A DNA stretch of 64,000 nucleotides from Idiomarina sp. MD25a (GTDB taxonomy: Bacteria > Pseudomonadota > Gammaproteobacteria > Enterobacterales > Alteromonadaceae): positions 372,066 through 436,065 of the forward strand of contig NZ_MDGT01000002.1 in NCBI RefSeq assembly GCF_001870515.1, in the 5' to 3' direction. The position numbers and the translations under genes were made by a program. The notes under the pieces were generated by a model. The model did no database searches, was not told the origin of the DNA, and saw only the letters and a list, made by a program, of their open reading frames with translations. Of the stretch, positions 27,123-35,744 are shown in pieces (within the stretch, counting starts at the first letter, position 1; each line of letters opens with the position of its first letter).

Positions 27123-27589
27123 GATACGTCCTTTTGAATAACTAATTCTGATTCTAACGCGGTGACAGCACCGCTATTACGTAGCGTAAGTGTATCGAAT
27201 TCGATGTTGGGCTGCAGTATAACGGCCATTAAATTGTATAAGTTTGTCTGTTGTCTTAGTAACGTTTGATTAAGTGATAAGAGTGGTGCGCCACGTTCAA
27301 CTTCATTGCCACTACTAATATGGCGCTGAATAGCAGGTATTTTTGTTGACTGCTCATATGCGCCAAGGAACAACATGATGCGTCCATGCTGAGAACTGAG
27401 AAGATGAATAAAGTTTCCCGCTGGCGAAACGTAGTCGACTTTCGCAGCCGTTGGCGCAAGTAACTGATTGCTCGATACATCGATACATGTGGTACGCCCT
27501 AACCAATGCGCACGAATGAGTGGGCTTGGGTGGTGGCTTGAGTCAACTAAACGACCCGAACAGGGTGCAAGCAAAGAGAAAGCGGGCAT
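27119..27589 (-). CDS. EIIA-Glc-like protein lacking the phosphorylation histidines
   Basis: A 156-residue protein with the glucose-PTS EIIA fold pattern: LLAPCSGRLVD, then LGRTTCIDVSSNQLLAPTAAKV, GNEVERGAPLLSLNQTLL and a C-terminal VILQPN region. In E. coli Crr the two active-site histidines lie in NHAFSIE and LFVHFGID; the matching stretches here are GNFIHLLS and IMLFLGAYE, so neither His is at its place. It therefore probably cannot carry phosphate. The start at 27589 has ggagag upstream. It is the first gene of a run with yffB, dapE and M15, overlapping yffB by four bases (ATGA). Confidence 0.72.
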   Translation of the reverse strand: MPAFSLLAPCSGRLVDSSHHPSPLIRAHWLGRTTCIDVSSNQLLAPTAAKVDYVSPAGNFIHLLSSQHGRIMLFLGAYEQSTKIPAIQRHISSGNEVERGAPLLSLNQTLLRQQTNLYNLMAVILQPNIEFDTLTLRNSGAVTALESELVIQKDVS

Positions 27590-27727
27590 GAACTCTCCAA
27601 TGAACGATGATATCGGTAGCTTATCTGAATTCGCTGGATAGGTGCAAAACAAACCTTAAGTTGATTATAATACGTCCAGTAAGCAAAAGCGTATATAGCT
27701 AGGGCGGTGTGAGTTAATGAGTACACC

Positions 27728-27762
27728 CTATCAACAAAGTTATCCACAGAAAACGTTGATAA
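27728..27762 (+). promoter_or_regulatory. Perfect DnaA box with two weak neighbours before yfbV
   Basis: TTATCCACA at 27740-27748 is a perfect DnaA box. CTATCAACA (27728-27736) and, on the other strand, TTATCAACG (27754-27762) each differ from it at two positions. The cluster lies 41-75 bases before the yfbV start, in the 213-base region between yfbV and the divergent EIIA-like gene. Confidence 0.5.
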
Positions 27763-27802
27763 CTTGAATAACTGAAGCGTAGCTGCAAATAAGGAATAAT
27801 GT

Positions 27803-28234
27803 GTGAAAGTAAGTGTATTCCGACTCTTTAAAGACGGACATCAATACGCCAAACGTTGGCCTCGTCATGCAGTTGTCGCCGCATTTCGTGAGACTCGCCT
27901 GGTGCCTTTGCTGCGTTTAATGGAAAAATGGGTGCCCGCGATTGCAGTGGTTAACGCCGTTTTGCATTGGCAGTTTTTACATGCTTACTGGCAACAAGGT
28001 TTGGTCACCTCTTTGGTGATTCTCAGTATGCCCTTGCAGTTAATGGCGTGGTTTGGTTGGCGCGCTAATCAACCGTTGCCGATACGGTTGAGAAGCTGGT
28101 ACTGGGAATTACGCGATAAACTTAAACAGAGCCGTGCCGTGCTAGAGCGGCCCTCTGTAGGCGGACCAACGTATATGGATTTAGCCAGCGTACTCCAAAA
28201 AGCATTGGCGGTTCTTCCACCGGAACAGCATTAA
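27803..28234 (+). CDS. yfbV: YfbV (UPF0208/DUF412) membrane protein
   Basis: A 143-residue protein resembling E. coli YfbV. The start VFRLFKDGHQYAKRWP matches the family opening, two transmembrane helices lie at about residues 44-62 and 68-86, and SLPMQL-like LSMPLQLMAWFGWR follows, with a cytoplasmic C-terminus (SWYWELRDKLKQS). It uses a GTG with aaggaa upstream. E. coli YfbV has been implicated in keeping MatP-organised Ter DNA from affecting other chromosome regions. Its end overlaps the convergent permease gene by four bases. Confidence 0.88.
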   Translation: MKVSVFRLFKDGHQYAKRWPRHAVVAAFRETRLVPLLRLMEKWVPAIAVVNAVLHWQFLHAYWQQGLVTSLVILSMPLQLMAWFGWRANQPLPIRLRSWYWELRDKLKQSRAVLERPSVGGPTYMDLASVLQKALAVLPPEQH

Positions 28235-28866
28235 TTCGGGTCAATGTATTGTTCATCATTAAACGTCACTAACCAGTTTGGGCGGTAAACCACCATTAAT
28301 GTCACGGCCATACCGTTGAGAAGCGCTTCTGGGAACATAACTAATGGCGTTATCACTAAGTAATTTTCCCATACTTGTTTTGTGGTTAAGGTCTCTGTGG
28401 TGAGCGCCCAGGCGGCATGAGCTAGGTGAGTGGCGGCAATAGCAATCGCTGCAGCAAGAAATGCATTTAGAAAAATGTAGATGAATGGATGTCTTGGTAG
28501 TCGGTGATAAATGACCGCATAAGCGACGTAGGTCACCGCCGCAGGTATCACAATATGGCTCAGGTAAAGAGCACCAACGCTGGTGATAGGGTAGCTACTG
28601 TACAAACCATTAATAGCGATAATAGCGACGCCCGCGAGCAGGGCATAGCGAAAGCCAAGCATCAGTGTGACAGTGGTGATTAGCAGAAAATGAACGCTTA
28701 AACCTTGTTCCAGCTTGGCTGAAAACAACCAGATAAACGAAATGATGGCCGCCGAGCCAAATAGTAGATGCTGTAGAAGACGGCTGCGCCTCAACATTCG
28801 CCAATTGTCATTCACCCATGTGGCGATGAGTATACACAGAGCGACAATGTTAAGAAGCAGCGCCAT
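28231..28866 (-). CDS. CbiM-like energy-coupling factor permease
   Basis: A 211-residue membrane protein with about six helices. The arrangement of FLLITTVTLMLGFRYALLAG, the SHIVIPAAVTYVAYAVIYHRLPRHPF loop and the conserved end FPEALLNGMAVTLMVVYRP resembles the CbiM-like permease family seen in Alteromonadales. No CbiQ, CbiO or CbiN partner is in the window. Metal specificity, if any, is unknown. Upstream xthA ends 25 bases earlier on the same strand. Confidence 0.72.
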   Translation of the reverse strand: MALLLNIVALCILIATWVNDNWRMLRRSRLLQHLLFGSAAIISFIWLFSAKLEQGLSVHFLLITTVTLMLGFRYALLAGVAIIAINGLYSSYPITSVGALYLSHIVIPAAVTYVAYAVIYHRLPRHPFIYIFLNAFLAAAIAIAATHLAHAAWALTTETLTTKQVWENYLVITPLVMFPEALLNGMAVTLMVVYRPNWLVTFNDEQYIDPN

Positions 28867-28891
28867 GATTACGATCCTTTATATTGACTAA

Positions 28892-29701
28892 CTAAACTGA
28901 AAAACGACTCCAGATCGGTGCGTGATCAGAGGGCTTTTCAATACCGCGCAGTGCGTAGTCGATACCGCTTTCTTGGCATTGTTCGGCTAACTGTTTAGTC
29001 GCGAGAATAAGGTCAATACGAAGGCCACGGTTGTCATCAAACCCGCGTGAACGATAGTCAAACCAGCTGAATTCATTGTCCTGCTCTGGATTCAATTGAC
29101 GATACGTATCCACGAGCCCCCAGTCTAAGACTTCGTTTAGCCAATCACGCTCCTCAGGTAAGAAGCTGCATTTGCCAGTGCGCAGCCAGCGTTTAGCATT
29201 TGCGTCACCGATGCCAATATCGCAGTCTTGATGTGAGATATTCATATCGCCCATCACAATAACAGGTTGATCTGGGGATAAGTCATTATTCAGATAATCG
29301 ATCAAATCACGATAAAACTGCGCTTTCATTGGGAATTTGGTGGGATGGTCGCGGCTCTCGCCTTGGGGAAAATAGCCATTTAACACACGCACTGAGGAGC
29401 CATCCGCCAATGGATAGTCACCCATTATCATACGACGCTGGGCGTCTTCAGGTTCGTTTGGAAAACCCTTCTGCACATTCGCCAACGGTTTTTTGCTCAG
29501 TAGTGCGACACCATAATGGCCTTTCTGACCAAAGAAGTTCACGTGATAGCCCATGTCTTCAACCGCTTGCTGCGGAAACTGGTCATCGTGAACCTTTGTT
29601 TCTTGTAATCCGATTACGTCTGGTTGATGTTTATCTATCATCGCCTGCAACTGGTGCAGACGTGCTCTGATTCCATTGATGTTAAATGATATGAATTTCA
29701 T
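28892..29701 (-). CDS. xthA: Exodeoxyribonuclease III
   Basis: A 269-residue AP endonuclease/3'-5' exonuclease of base excision repair. [13 protein letters not shown], the metal-binding [32 protein letters not shown] and the late LRIDLILAT and SDHAPIW motifs are all intact. Length matches E. coli XthA (268). The 147-base upstream region separates it from the divergent DUF3392 gene. Confidence 0.96.
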   Translation of the reverse strand: MKFISFNINGIRARLHQLQAMIDKHQPDVIGLQETKVHDDQFPQQAVEDMGYHVNFFGQKGHYGVALLSKKPLANVQKGFPNEPEDAQRRMIMGDYPLADGSSVRVLNGYFPQGESRDHPTKFPMKAQFYRDLIDYLNNDLSPDQPVIVMGDMNISHQDCDIGIGDANAKRWLRTGKCSFLPEERDWLNEVLDWGLVDTYRQLNPEQDNEFSWFDYRSRGFDDNRGLRIDLILATKQLAEQCQESGIDYALRGIEKPSDHAPIWSRFSV

Positions 29702-29848
29702 GGATTACCATAGTTAACTGTGATTGATGATAATTTGAGGATACCAAAGTTGACGCGGAGCTGCGAGAGGGAAAGGGGCTTCGGGGGATGTTTGGGAAAG
29801 TAAAAATCGGTATACTCCTGAGTTAAGAAAAGCTTGAGGAGAATTCGA

Positions 29849-30172
29849 TTGCTACAATTGATGAATCAACTTGGCATGATGCTTCGGCAGCATACCTATG
29901 AAATTGCTATGATGATTATGGCAACATTGCTCGTGATTTATGGTGATGAAGTTAACCGACTGGTAAAAAAGATGGTTGGAAAATACCCTTTTATCGTTCG
30001 AGCGCTGGTATTTGTTGCTTTATGTGCATTCGGGTATGGCTATCTGCTGATTGGTTTTACGCCGTTGTTGGCAAGCTGGATTCATCTTATTCCGCTTCAC
30101 CTGCTTGGACCGGCCGTACTTATTACGCTATTAGTACTGGGTGTGTTGGCAGAACGAAAAAAACAATTATAA
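29849..30172 (+). CDS. DUF3392 membrane protein
   Basis: A 107-residue protein with three hydrophobic segments (about residues 14-32, 48-72 and 78-100). The block VIYGDEVNRLVKKMVGKYPFIVRALVFVALCAFGYG fits DUF3392 of Vibrionales and Alteromonadales (read in two parts: YGDEVNRLVKK and FIVRALVFV). The frame begins upstream at 29834; a TTG at 29849 with gaggag seven bases before it is the best start, an ATG at 29861 the alternative. Function unknown. The patatin gene follows 18 bases later. Confidence 0.75.
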   Translation: MLQLMNQLGMMLRQHTYEIAMMIMATLLVIYGDEVNRLVKKMVGKYPFIVRALVFVALCAFGYGYLLIGFTPLLASWIHLIPLHLLGPAVLITLLVLGVLAERKKQL

Positions 30173-30190
30173 GTAAAAGGATAGGGTGCC

Positions 30191-31258
30191 ATGACACAAT
30201 CTTTTGTCGCGCTCCGAGCCGGCCATTCAGCGTTATCGCATATTCAGAATAACGGGTTGAAAGCCGATGACGTAGGCTTACTGATGGGTGCTTCGGGAGG
30301 TCCCAAGTGGTTTGTACTTCAAGGTATCGATGAATGGCTATTTGGTGAGTTTTTTGCTAATAAAAAGGCTCCCCTCAACACCTTAGGAACTTCGGCTGGC
30401 GCATGGCGATTCGCATCGTTAGGACAAAATGATCCCGTTGCTGCAAGTCGGCTATTTGCCCAACTCTATAGCCACCAAACGTACAGTGCTCAACCTGATC
30501 AGCGCGAGATAACGTCGGAGGCAGAAAAGCTCTTGCACAAATATGTACCTGAATCTGCGGTATCAGATATTTTGTCGCAAACTCGGGTGCATCATCATTT
30601 TATTGCTGTGCGCTGTTTGCGCTCAACGGCGTTGGAAGGGCGTCGACAAGCGTTAGGTCTGCTGTCTTCAGCGCTGGCTAATAGTGTCAATCGACGCTGG
30701 TTAGGGCGCTATTATGAGCGTGTGGTTTTTCATCATCCTGCATCCGATTTGACGATATCAAAGCACTGGTCAGACTTACCGACACGCCATGTAGCGTTAA
30801 CCGAACAAAACTTTCAGCCAGCGTTACTAGCGACGGGCTCCATTCCTCTGGTGCTTGAAGGTGTGCGCGATATTCCTGGCGCTCCCAAAGGTGTTTATCG
30901 CGATGGTGGAATCACTGATTATCACTTCGATATCGACTTATCACGGGTAGACGGACTGACACTCTATCCTCACTTTCATCATCAAGCGATTCCAGGTTGG
31001 TTCGATAAACGCCTGAAGTGGCGACGCAGTAAGGGGCGTGATTGGCCGAACACGCTATTTATTAGCCCGACCGATGCATTTTTACAGAAACTACCGTATC
31101 AAAAAATTCCAGACCGTAAAGACTTCGCGCAGCTTGATGCGACGCAGCGTATTGATTATTGGCAGAAAGCAATCGATGCCGGTCGCTGGATGGCTGATGA
31201 ATTGCAAACACTGATAGCCAATGGACGTTTGGGTGAGCGCACCCAGTTGTGGGACTGA
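30191..31258 (+). CDS. Patatin-like phospholipase
   Basis: A 355-residue patatin-family hydrolase. The oxyanion region GASGGPKW lies near residues 33-40, the nucleophile is Ser 68 in LGTSAGAWR, and the catalytic Asp is in YRDGGITDYH near residue 239. No signal peptide is seen. The catalytic dyad is complete, so lipase or acyl-ester hydrolase activity is likely. It follows the DUF3392 gene by 18 bases and ends one base from the stop of a convergent gene. Confidence 0.88.
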   Translation: MTQSFVALRAGHSALSHIQNNGLKADDVGLLMGASGGPKWFVLQGIDEWLFGEFFANKKAPLNTLGTSAGAWRFASLGQNDPVAASRLFAQLYSHQTYSAQPDQREITSEAEKLLHKYVPESAVSDILSQTRVHHHFIAVRCLRSTALEGRRQALGLLSSALANSVNRRWLGRYYERVVFHHPASDLTISKHWSDLPTRHVALTEQNFQPALLATGSIPLVLEGVRDIPGAPKGVYRDGGITDYHFDIDLSRVDGLTLYPHFHHQAIPGWFDKRLKWRRSKGRDWPNTLFISPTDAFLQKLPYQKIPDRKDFAQLDATQRIDYWQKAIDAGRWMADELQTLIANGRLGERTQLWD

Positions 31259-31259
31259 G

Positions 31260-31721
31260 TTAATCGATATCACACATTTGTTCAAATCGTTCAGCGGCCA
31301 ATCGTGCCGCTGCAATGATTAACACGGTTGTTAAGCGCTGTTTAAGCGCATCGAGCATGTCACTTGCTTGACTGTCGCCCGCTTTGCTGGCAAGCAATAT
31401 CCACGCGAATGCGTGAAAATCACTCTGTGGTAAATGCTCTCCTGTCTGATACATCTGACCTAAGAAGCGCATGGATTTACTGTGACCGAGCATCGCCGCT
31501 CGCCTAAAATGTTTGGCTGCTCTAAAGGGGGTGTCTTGATAGCATTCCGCGGCTTTGACGTAGTGATATTTAGCGCGCTTAGCAACCGATGGACGTTGAT
31601 CAGGGCGTTTATCGTCGACAGACTCAACTGTTAAAGCAGGCTGTTGCTGCAAGGTGGCTATTAGGGAATCGACCCGAGCGAGCAAGTCAGTCTGCCATTG
31701 GTTAATGTCGTTGCGGCTCAT
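31260..31721 (-). CDS. Sel1-repeat protein
   Basis: A 153-residue protein with an N-terminal polar helix, then two Sel1-like repeats: ECYQDTPFRAAKHFRRAAMLGH and the next unit SMRFLGQMYQTGEHLPQSD with FAWILLASKAGDSQA. The C-terminus is helical. Sel1 repeats mediate protein contacts. The partner is unknown. It is divergent from the histidine kinase gene with 54 bases between, so shared regulation is possible. Confidence 0.75.
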   Translation of the reverse strand: MSRNDINQWQTDLLARVDSLIATLQQQPALTVESVDDKRPDQRPSVAKRAKYHYVKAAECYQDTPFRAAKHFRRAAMLGHSKSMRFLGQMYQTGEHLPQSDFHAFAWILLASKAGDSQASDMLDALKQRLTTVLIIAAARLAAERFEQMCDID

Positions 31722-31775
31722 AGGCTGTCAGTCACGCTTTTTTATGGTTAGAATGAAACGCATTGTCTCTATGTT

Positions 31776-33755
31776 ATGCGTAAATCAATGAAAAACCAAT
31801 TAAGTGTTCCAAACCCCAAACAAATTGGCAACCAAAACTTTGCTGAACTGCTCGCAGCGGGTAACAGTATGTGCTTGTTTGTTTGGCAAGACACTGATCT
31901 GTGGCCCGTTCGTTATGTTTCTGAAAACGTCGAATCAATTTTTGGCTATACCAAGCAGCAATTCCTTGATAGAGACGTTCACTTCAAATTTCTTGTACAT
32001 GAAGATGATTTACCTCGAGTGAATGAAGAGGTTAAACGGTTAAAAAGTGGCGAAACTGGTTACCGTATAACCCACAATGACTATCGTATCCGACATAAAA
32101 ATGGGCGCCATGTATGGGTCTCGGATACGTCAATTATAAAAATGGATACCGAGGATGGCGTGCCGCTGCTGTTTGGTTATTTGATTGATATTACCGAGCG
32201 GAAAGAGCTTGAGATAAAGTTAGAGACGGAGCGTAATCGTCTGCAACTATTACTGGACGCAACGCGCTTAGGTACGTGGGAATGGAATCCTCAATCGAAC
32301 TTAACGGTGTTCAATGACCGTTGGGCACAAATTTTTGGTTGGTCAAGGGAGGAGCTAGAGCAGAGTCCTTATAGTTGGTCGAGCCGACTTCATCCAGACG
32401 ATTACGATCGCGTCTGGCGTGCGGTAAAGGACCATCTTGATGGCATCACACCATTTTATGAGAGCCAGCACCGTATCCGGCATCGTGATGGGCATTATGT
32501 TTACGTGCTTGACCGCGGTCGCGTCATTGAACGTGATGAGCATGGCAATGCGACTCGCTATGCGGGCACAGTGACTGACGTAACGGAGCAGAAGCAAGCT
32601 GAAATTAATGCTAGGCGGGCGGCCAGCGCGAAGAACGTCTTTTTAGCTAATATGTCTCATGAGGTGAGAACGCCACTACACGGGATACTTGGTCTGGTCG
32701 GTGTGTTAGAAGGAACCGCACTCAATGAACGCCAGCGGCAACTGTTGCTCACGGTTAAAGAGAGTGGCGACCACTTACTGCAAATGCTGAATGACTTATT
32801 GGATCTCACACGGGCTGAAGAGGGACAACTCAAGCTCAATAAAGATGTCTTGTTGTTACCGCGGATAATGCAACATATTGAGGCGATGTATCGTCCTGCT
32901 ATCGAAGAGAAAGGTGTTAACTTCGTTATTCGACAAAGCAAGCAATTGCCCGAGCGCATATTTAGTGACCGCGCACGCATTGTCCAGATACTGACTAATT
33001 TGCTCAACAACGCGGTCAAATTCACTGATAAGGGGACTATCACTCTACATGTTGATTGGCAGGCTGTGGAACAGGGTGATCAACCCGCTAGAGAACGGGG
33101 TGATTTGCTTATCAAAGTCAGTGATACCGGGTCTGGTATTCGAGATACACAGCGTATTTGGCAACTATTTGAGCAGGAACAGCAAGGCTTAAGTAAAAAG
33201 CAGAGTGGTAGCGGGCTTGGGTTAGCGATTGTGCGAAACTTGGTGCAATTATTGAGTGGGTCAATTTACGTTGAAAGTGAGCCCGAACAGGGTGCGTGCT
33301 TTAGTTTAAGGTTGCCTATGTATGCAGTGTATAGTGACCAAGTTAATCCTGAAGCACTTGATAAGCCGAAACTACCCGAGTTGGCGCCAAGACGAATATT
33401 AGTCGTGGATGACAACCCGATTAACCAGCTGATTGTCAGTGAAATGCTTACATCACTCGATCAGCAGGTGATAAAAGTATCGAGTGGGCAAGAGGCGGTT
33501 GAAGTGTTGAAACGCAATGTCGTCGAAGTGGTTTTTATGGACCTACATATGCCGACAATGGATGGTATGGAGACAACGCAGCGTATTCGCGACCTACCTA
33601 TTAACCAACCTCATATTGTGGCATTAACTGCGAATGCGTATCCTGAAACGCGTACACAGGCATTGAGATCAGGAATGGATGACTACCTGACGAAACCTTT
33701 CGTCAAGGCGGACTTAGCCCGAATTTTAAACCGACTGGATAAGGTAAAAAGTTAA
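31776..33755 (+). CDS. Cytoplasmic hybrid histidine kinase (PAS-PAS-HisKA-HATPase-REC)
   Basis: A 659-residue kinase with no transmembrane segment. Two PAS/PAC units lie at about residues 25-145 and 150-275. HisKA carries NMSHEVRTPLHG with His near 294; the HATPase has NLLNNAVKF near 410, DTGSGI near 450 and SGSGLGLAIV. The receiver domain begins RRILVVDDNPINQ near 539, with the phospho-Asp in FMDLHMPTMDG near 589. No Hpt protein or output regulator is adjacent. No clear ribosome binding site was seen, so the start (31776 or 31788) is uncertain. Its stop overlaps the MoxR start (TAATG). Confidence 0.93.
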   Translation: MRKSMKNQLSVPNPKQIGNQNFAELLAAGNSMCLFVWQDTDLWPVRYVSENVESIFGYTKQQFLDRDVHFKFLVHEDDLPRVNEEVKRLKSGETGYRITHNDYRIRHKNGRHVWVSDTSIIKMDTEDGVPLLFGYLIDITERKELEIKLETERNRLQLLLDATRLGTWEWNPQSNLTVFNDRWAQIFGWSREELEQSPYSWSSRLHPDDYDRVWRAVKDHLDGITPFYESQHRIRHRDGHYVYVLDRGRVIERDEHGNATRYAGTVTDVTEQKQAEINARRAASAKNVFLANMSHEVRTPLHGILGLVGVLEGTALNERQRQLLLTVKESGDHLLQMLNDLLDLTRAEEGQLKLNKDVLLLPRIMQHIEAMYRPAIEEKGVNFVIRQSKQLPERIFSDRARIVQILTNLLNNAVKFTDKGTITLHVDWQAVEQGDQPARERGDLLIKVSDTGSGIRDTQRIWQLFEQEQQGLSKKQSGSGLGLAIVRNLVQLLSGSIYVESEPEQGACFSLRLPMYAVYSDQVNPEALDKPKLPELAPRRILVVDDNPINQLIVSEMLTSLDQQVIKVSSGQEAVEVLKRNVVEVVFMDLHMPTMDGMETTQRIRDLPINQPHIVALTANAYPETRTQALRSGMDDYLTKPFVKADLARILNRLDKVKS

Positions 33756-34585
33756 TGAGTTTTAAAAGCACAGAGCGCTATATTGTATCCGAAGGTTTGT
33801 CGCAAGCGGTTAATGCCGCAGTGACACTAGAAAAGCCGTTGCTATTAAAAGGCGAGCCTGGCACTGGCAAAACACGACTGGCGATGGAGCTCGCTGAGAC
33901 ATTGGGAGCGCCGTTTTTACAGTGGAACATCAAGTCAACAACCAAGGCACAACAGGGGCTTTATGAATATGATGCGGTTTCGCGCTTACGTGACAGCCAA
34001 CTCGGTAGTGAGAAAGTGCACGATATTTCGAACTACATTAAGCCAGGAAAACTTTGGCAGGCATTTACGGCGGATAAGCGACCTGTATTACTCATTGATG
34101 AAATAGATAAAGCCGATATTGAGTTTCCTAATGACTTGCTGCAAGAACTCGACCAAATGGCATTTCACGTTTACGAGACGGGAGAGCAAGTTGAGGCAAA
34201 GCAACGTCCAATTGTAATTATTACCTCGAATAATGAGAAGACACTCCCAGACGCCTTTTTGCGTCGTTGTTTTTTCCACTATATTCAGTTTCCCGACGAA
34301 ACCACATTAAGTGAAATCGTGCACGTTCATTACCCCAACCTTCAGCCCCGTTTATTAGACGAAGCTTTAGCCGTATTCTTCGGCGTGCGCTCGATTTCGG
34401 GACTCAAGAAAAAGCCATCAACATCTGAACTACTGGACTGGATTCGCTTACTGTTAACTGAAGATATTTCGCCAGAGCAACTGGCTGAGTATCGCGAGCG
34501 GCCGTCCATGCTACCGCTCGCTGGCGCGTTGCTAAAACACGAACAAGATATCGAATTAATTGAGCGGGCATCACGTGCTTACTGA
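33755..34585 (+). CDS. MoxR-family AAA+ ATPase
   Basis: A 276-residue MoxR-type ATPase. Walker A GEPGTGKTR lies at about residues 33-41, Walker B LLIDEIDKAD near 111-120, sensor 1 IITSNNEKTLPDAFLRRCFF, and a lid domain with RSISGLKKKPSTSELLDW. Such ATPases work with VWA-domain partners as chaperones or in protein maturation. The start overlaps the kinase stop by one base and the VWA gene starts within its last 11 bases, so it is coupled to both. Confidence 0.93.
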   Translation: MSFKSTERYIVSEGLSQAVNAAVTLEKPLLLKGEPGTGKTRLAMELAETLGAPFLQWNIKSTTKAQQGLYEYDAVSRLRDSQLGSEKVHDISNYIKPGKLWQAFTADKRPVLLIDEIDKADIEFPNDLLQELDQMAFHVYETGEQVEAKQRPIVIITSNNEKTLPDAFLRRCFFHYIQFPDETTLSEIVHVHYPNLQPRLLDEALAVFFGVRSISGLKKKPSTSELLDWIRLLLTEDISPEQLAEYRERPSMLPLAGALLKHEQDIELIERASRAY

Positions 34586-35744
34586 GTTTTATTTCACCCT
34601 CAGAAAACATGGGTTGAAGACGTCGATCACTGAATACTTAACACTGCTAGAAGCTCTAGAACGTGGTGTTATTTGGGGGAGTATCGATGACTTTTACCAG
34701 TTATCTAAGGTTATGTTGGTAAAAGACGAACGTTATTTTGATCGTTTCGATCGCGCATTTGCCGAGTATATTGATAAAGTGTCAGAGGTTGATGTCGCAG
34801 AACAAATCCCAGAGGACTGGCTCAACAACCCCTTAATGCGAGAATTATCTGAGCAAGACAAGCAGAAGTTGAAGCAGTTGGGTGGTCTGGATGAGTTGAT
34901 GAAGGCGTTTAAAGAGCGCTTAAAAGAACAACAGTCTCGTCATCAAGGCGGCAACAAATGGATTGGAACAGGCGGTACATCGCCGTTTGGCGCTTATGGC
35001 TATCATCCTAACGGTATCCGTATTGGCCAGGATGGGAACCGTAATCGCAGTGCGGCCAAAGTTTGGGACAAACGTGAGTTTCGTGATTTAGATGAGGATG
35101 CAGCGCTTGAACAGCGGTCGTATCAATTAGCACTGCGTTCGCTAAGGCAGTTTGCTCGGACGGGGGCTCAGACCGAACTCGATCTCGACGAAACGATTCG
35201 CGCGACGAGCAAGAAGGGGGGCCTGCTCGATTTGCAATGGCAGGCTGAGCGCCATAATGCAGTAAACGTACTGTTGTTACTTGATATTGGTGGATCAATG
35301 GATGACCACATTTATCAGGTGGAACAGTTGTTTACCGCACTCAAGGGCGAGTTCCATAACTTAGAACGCTTTTACTTTCATAACTGTGTTTATGAGGGAG
35401 TCTGGCACAACAATGCTCGTCGACGTTCGAGTTTTGTGAGTACAGAGTCGCTGATAAAACGTTTTGGTGATGACTACCGTTTAATTATCGTAGGTGATGC
35501 AACCATGGGCCCTTATGAAATCGCGTTCTCAGGCGGTAGCGTAGAGCACTGGAATGAGGAACCCGGTAAGGTATGGCTGGAGCGTCTCTTGGCCCGGTTT
35601 GAGCGCGCGGTATGGTTGAACCCTCAAGCTCAACAGCACTGGAAGTACTATCCGTCTATTCACTTGATTAAGGAGATCATGTCGAATCGTATGGAGGCTT
35701 TGACGCTCGCTGGCATACAACAGGCGATTGAGCATCTCCGATGA
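34575..35744 (+). CDS. VWA-domain protein (CoxE-like), MoxR partner
   Basis: A 389-residue protein. The N-terminal FYFTLRKHGLKTSITEYLTLLEALERG is typical of CoxE/YehP-like partners of MoxR (read as FYFTLRKHGLK then TEYLTLLEALE). The VWA fold begins NVLLLLDIGGSMDDHI near residue 232; its MIDAS reads DxGGS rather than DxSxS. A Gly-rich stretch (HQGGNKWIGTGGTSPFGAYG) lies midway. The frame opens at a TTG (34560); the GTG at 34575 matches homologue starts better. It overlaps MoxR by 11 bases and the PLD gene by four. Confidence 0.88.
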   Translation: MLTEFYFTLRKHGLKTSITEYLTLLEALERGVIWGSIDDFYQLSKVMLVKDERYFDRFDRAFAEYIDKVSEVDVAEQIPEDWLNNPLMRELSEQDKQKLKQLGGLDELMKAFKERLKEQQSRHQGGNKWIGTGGTSPFGAYGYHPNGIRIGQDGNRNRSAAKVWDKREFRDLDEDAALEQRSYQLALRSLRQFARTGAQTELDLDETIRATSKKGGLLDLQWQAERHNAVNVLLLLDIGGSMDDHIYQVEQLFTALKGEFHNLERFYFHNCVYEGVWHNNARRRSSFVSTESLIKRFGDDYRLIIVGDATMGPYEIAFSGGSVEHWNEEPGKVWLERLLARFERAVWLNPQAQQHWKYYPSIHLIKEIMSNRMEALTLAGIQQAIEHLR

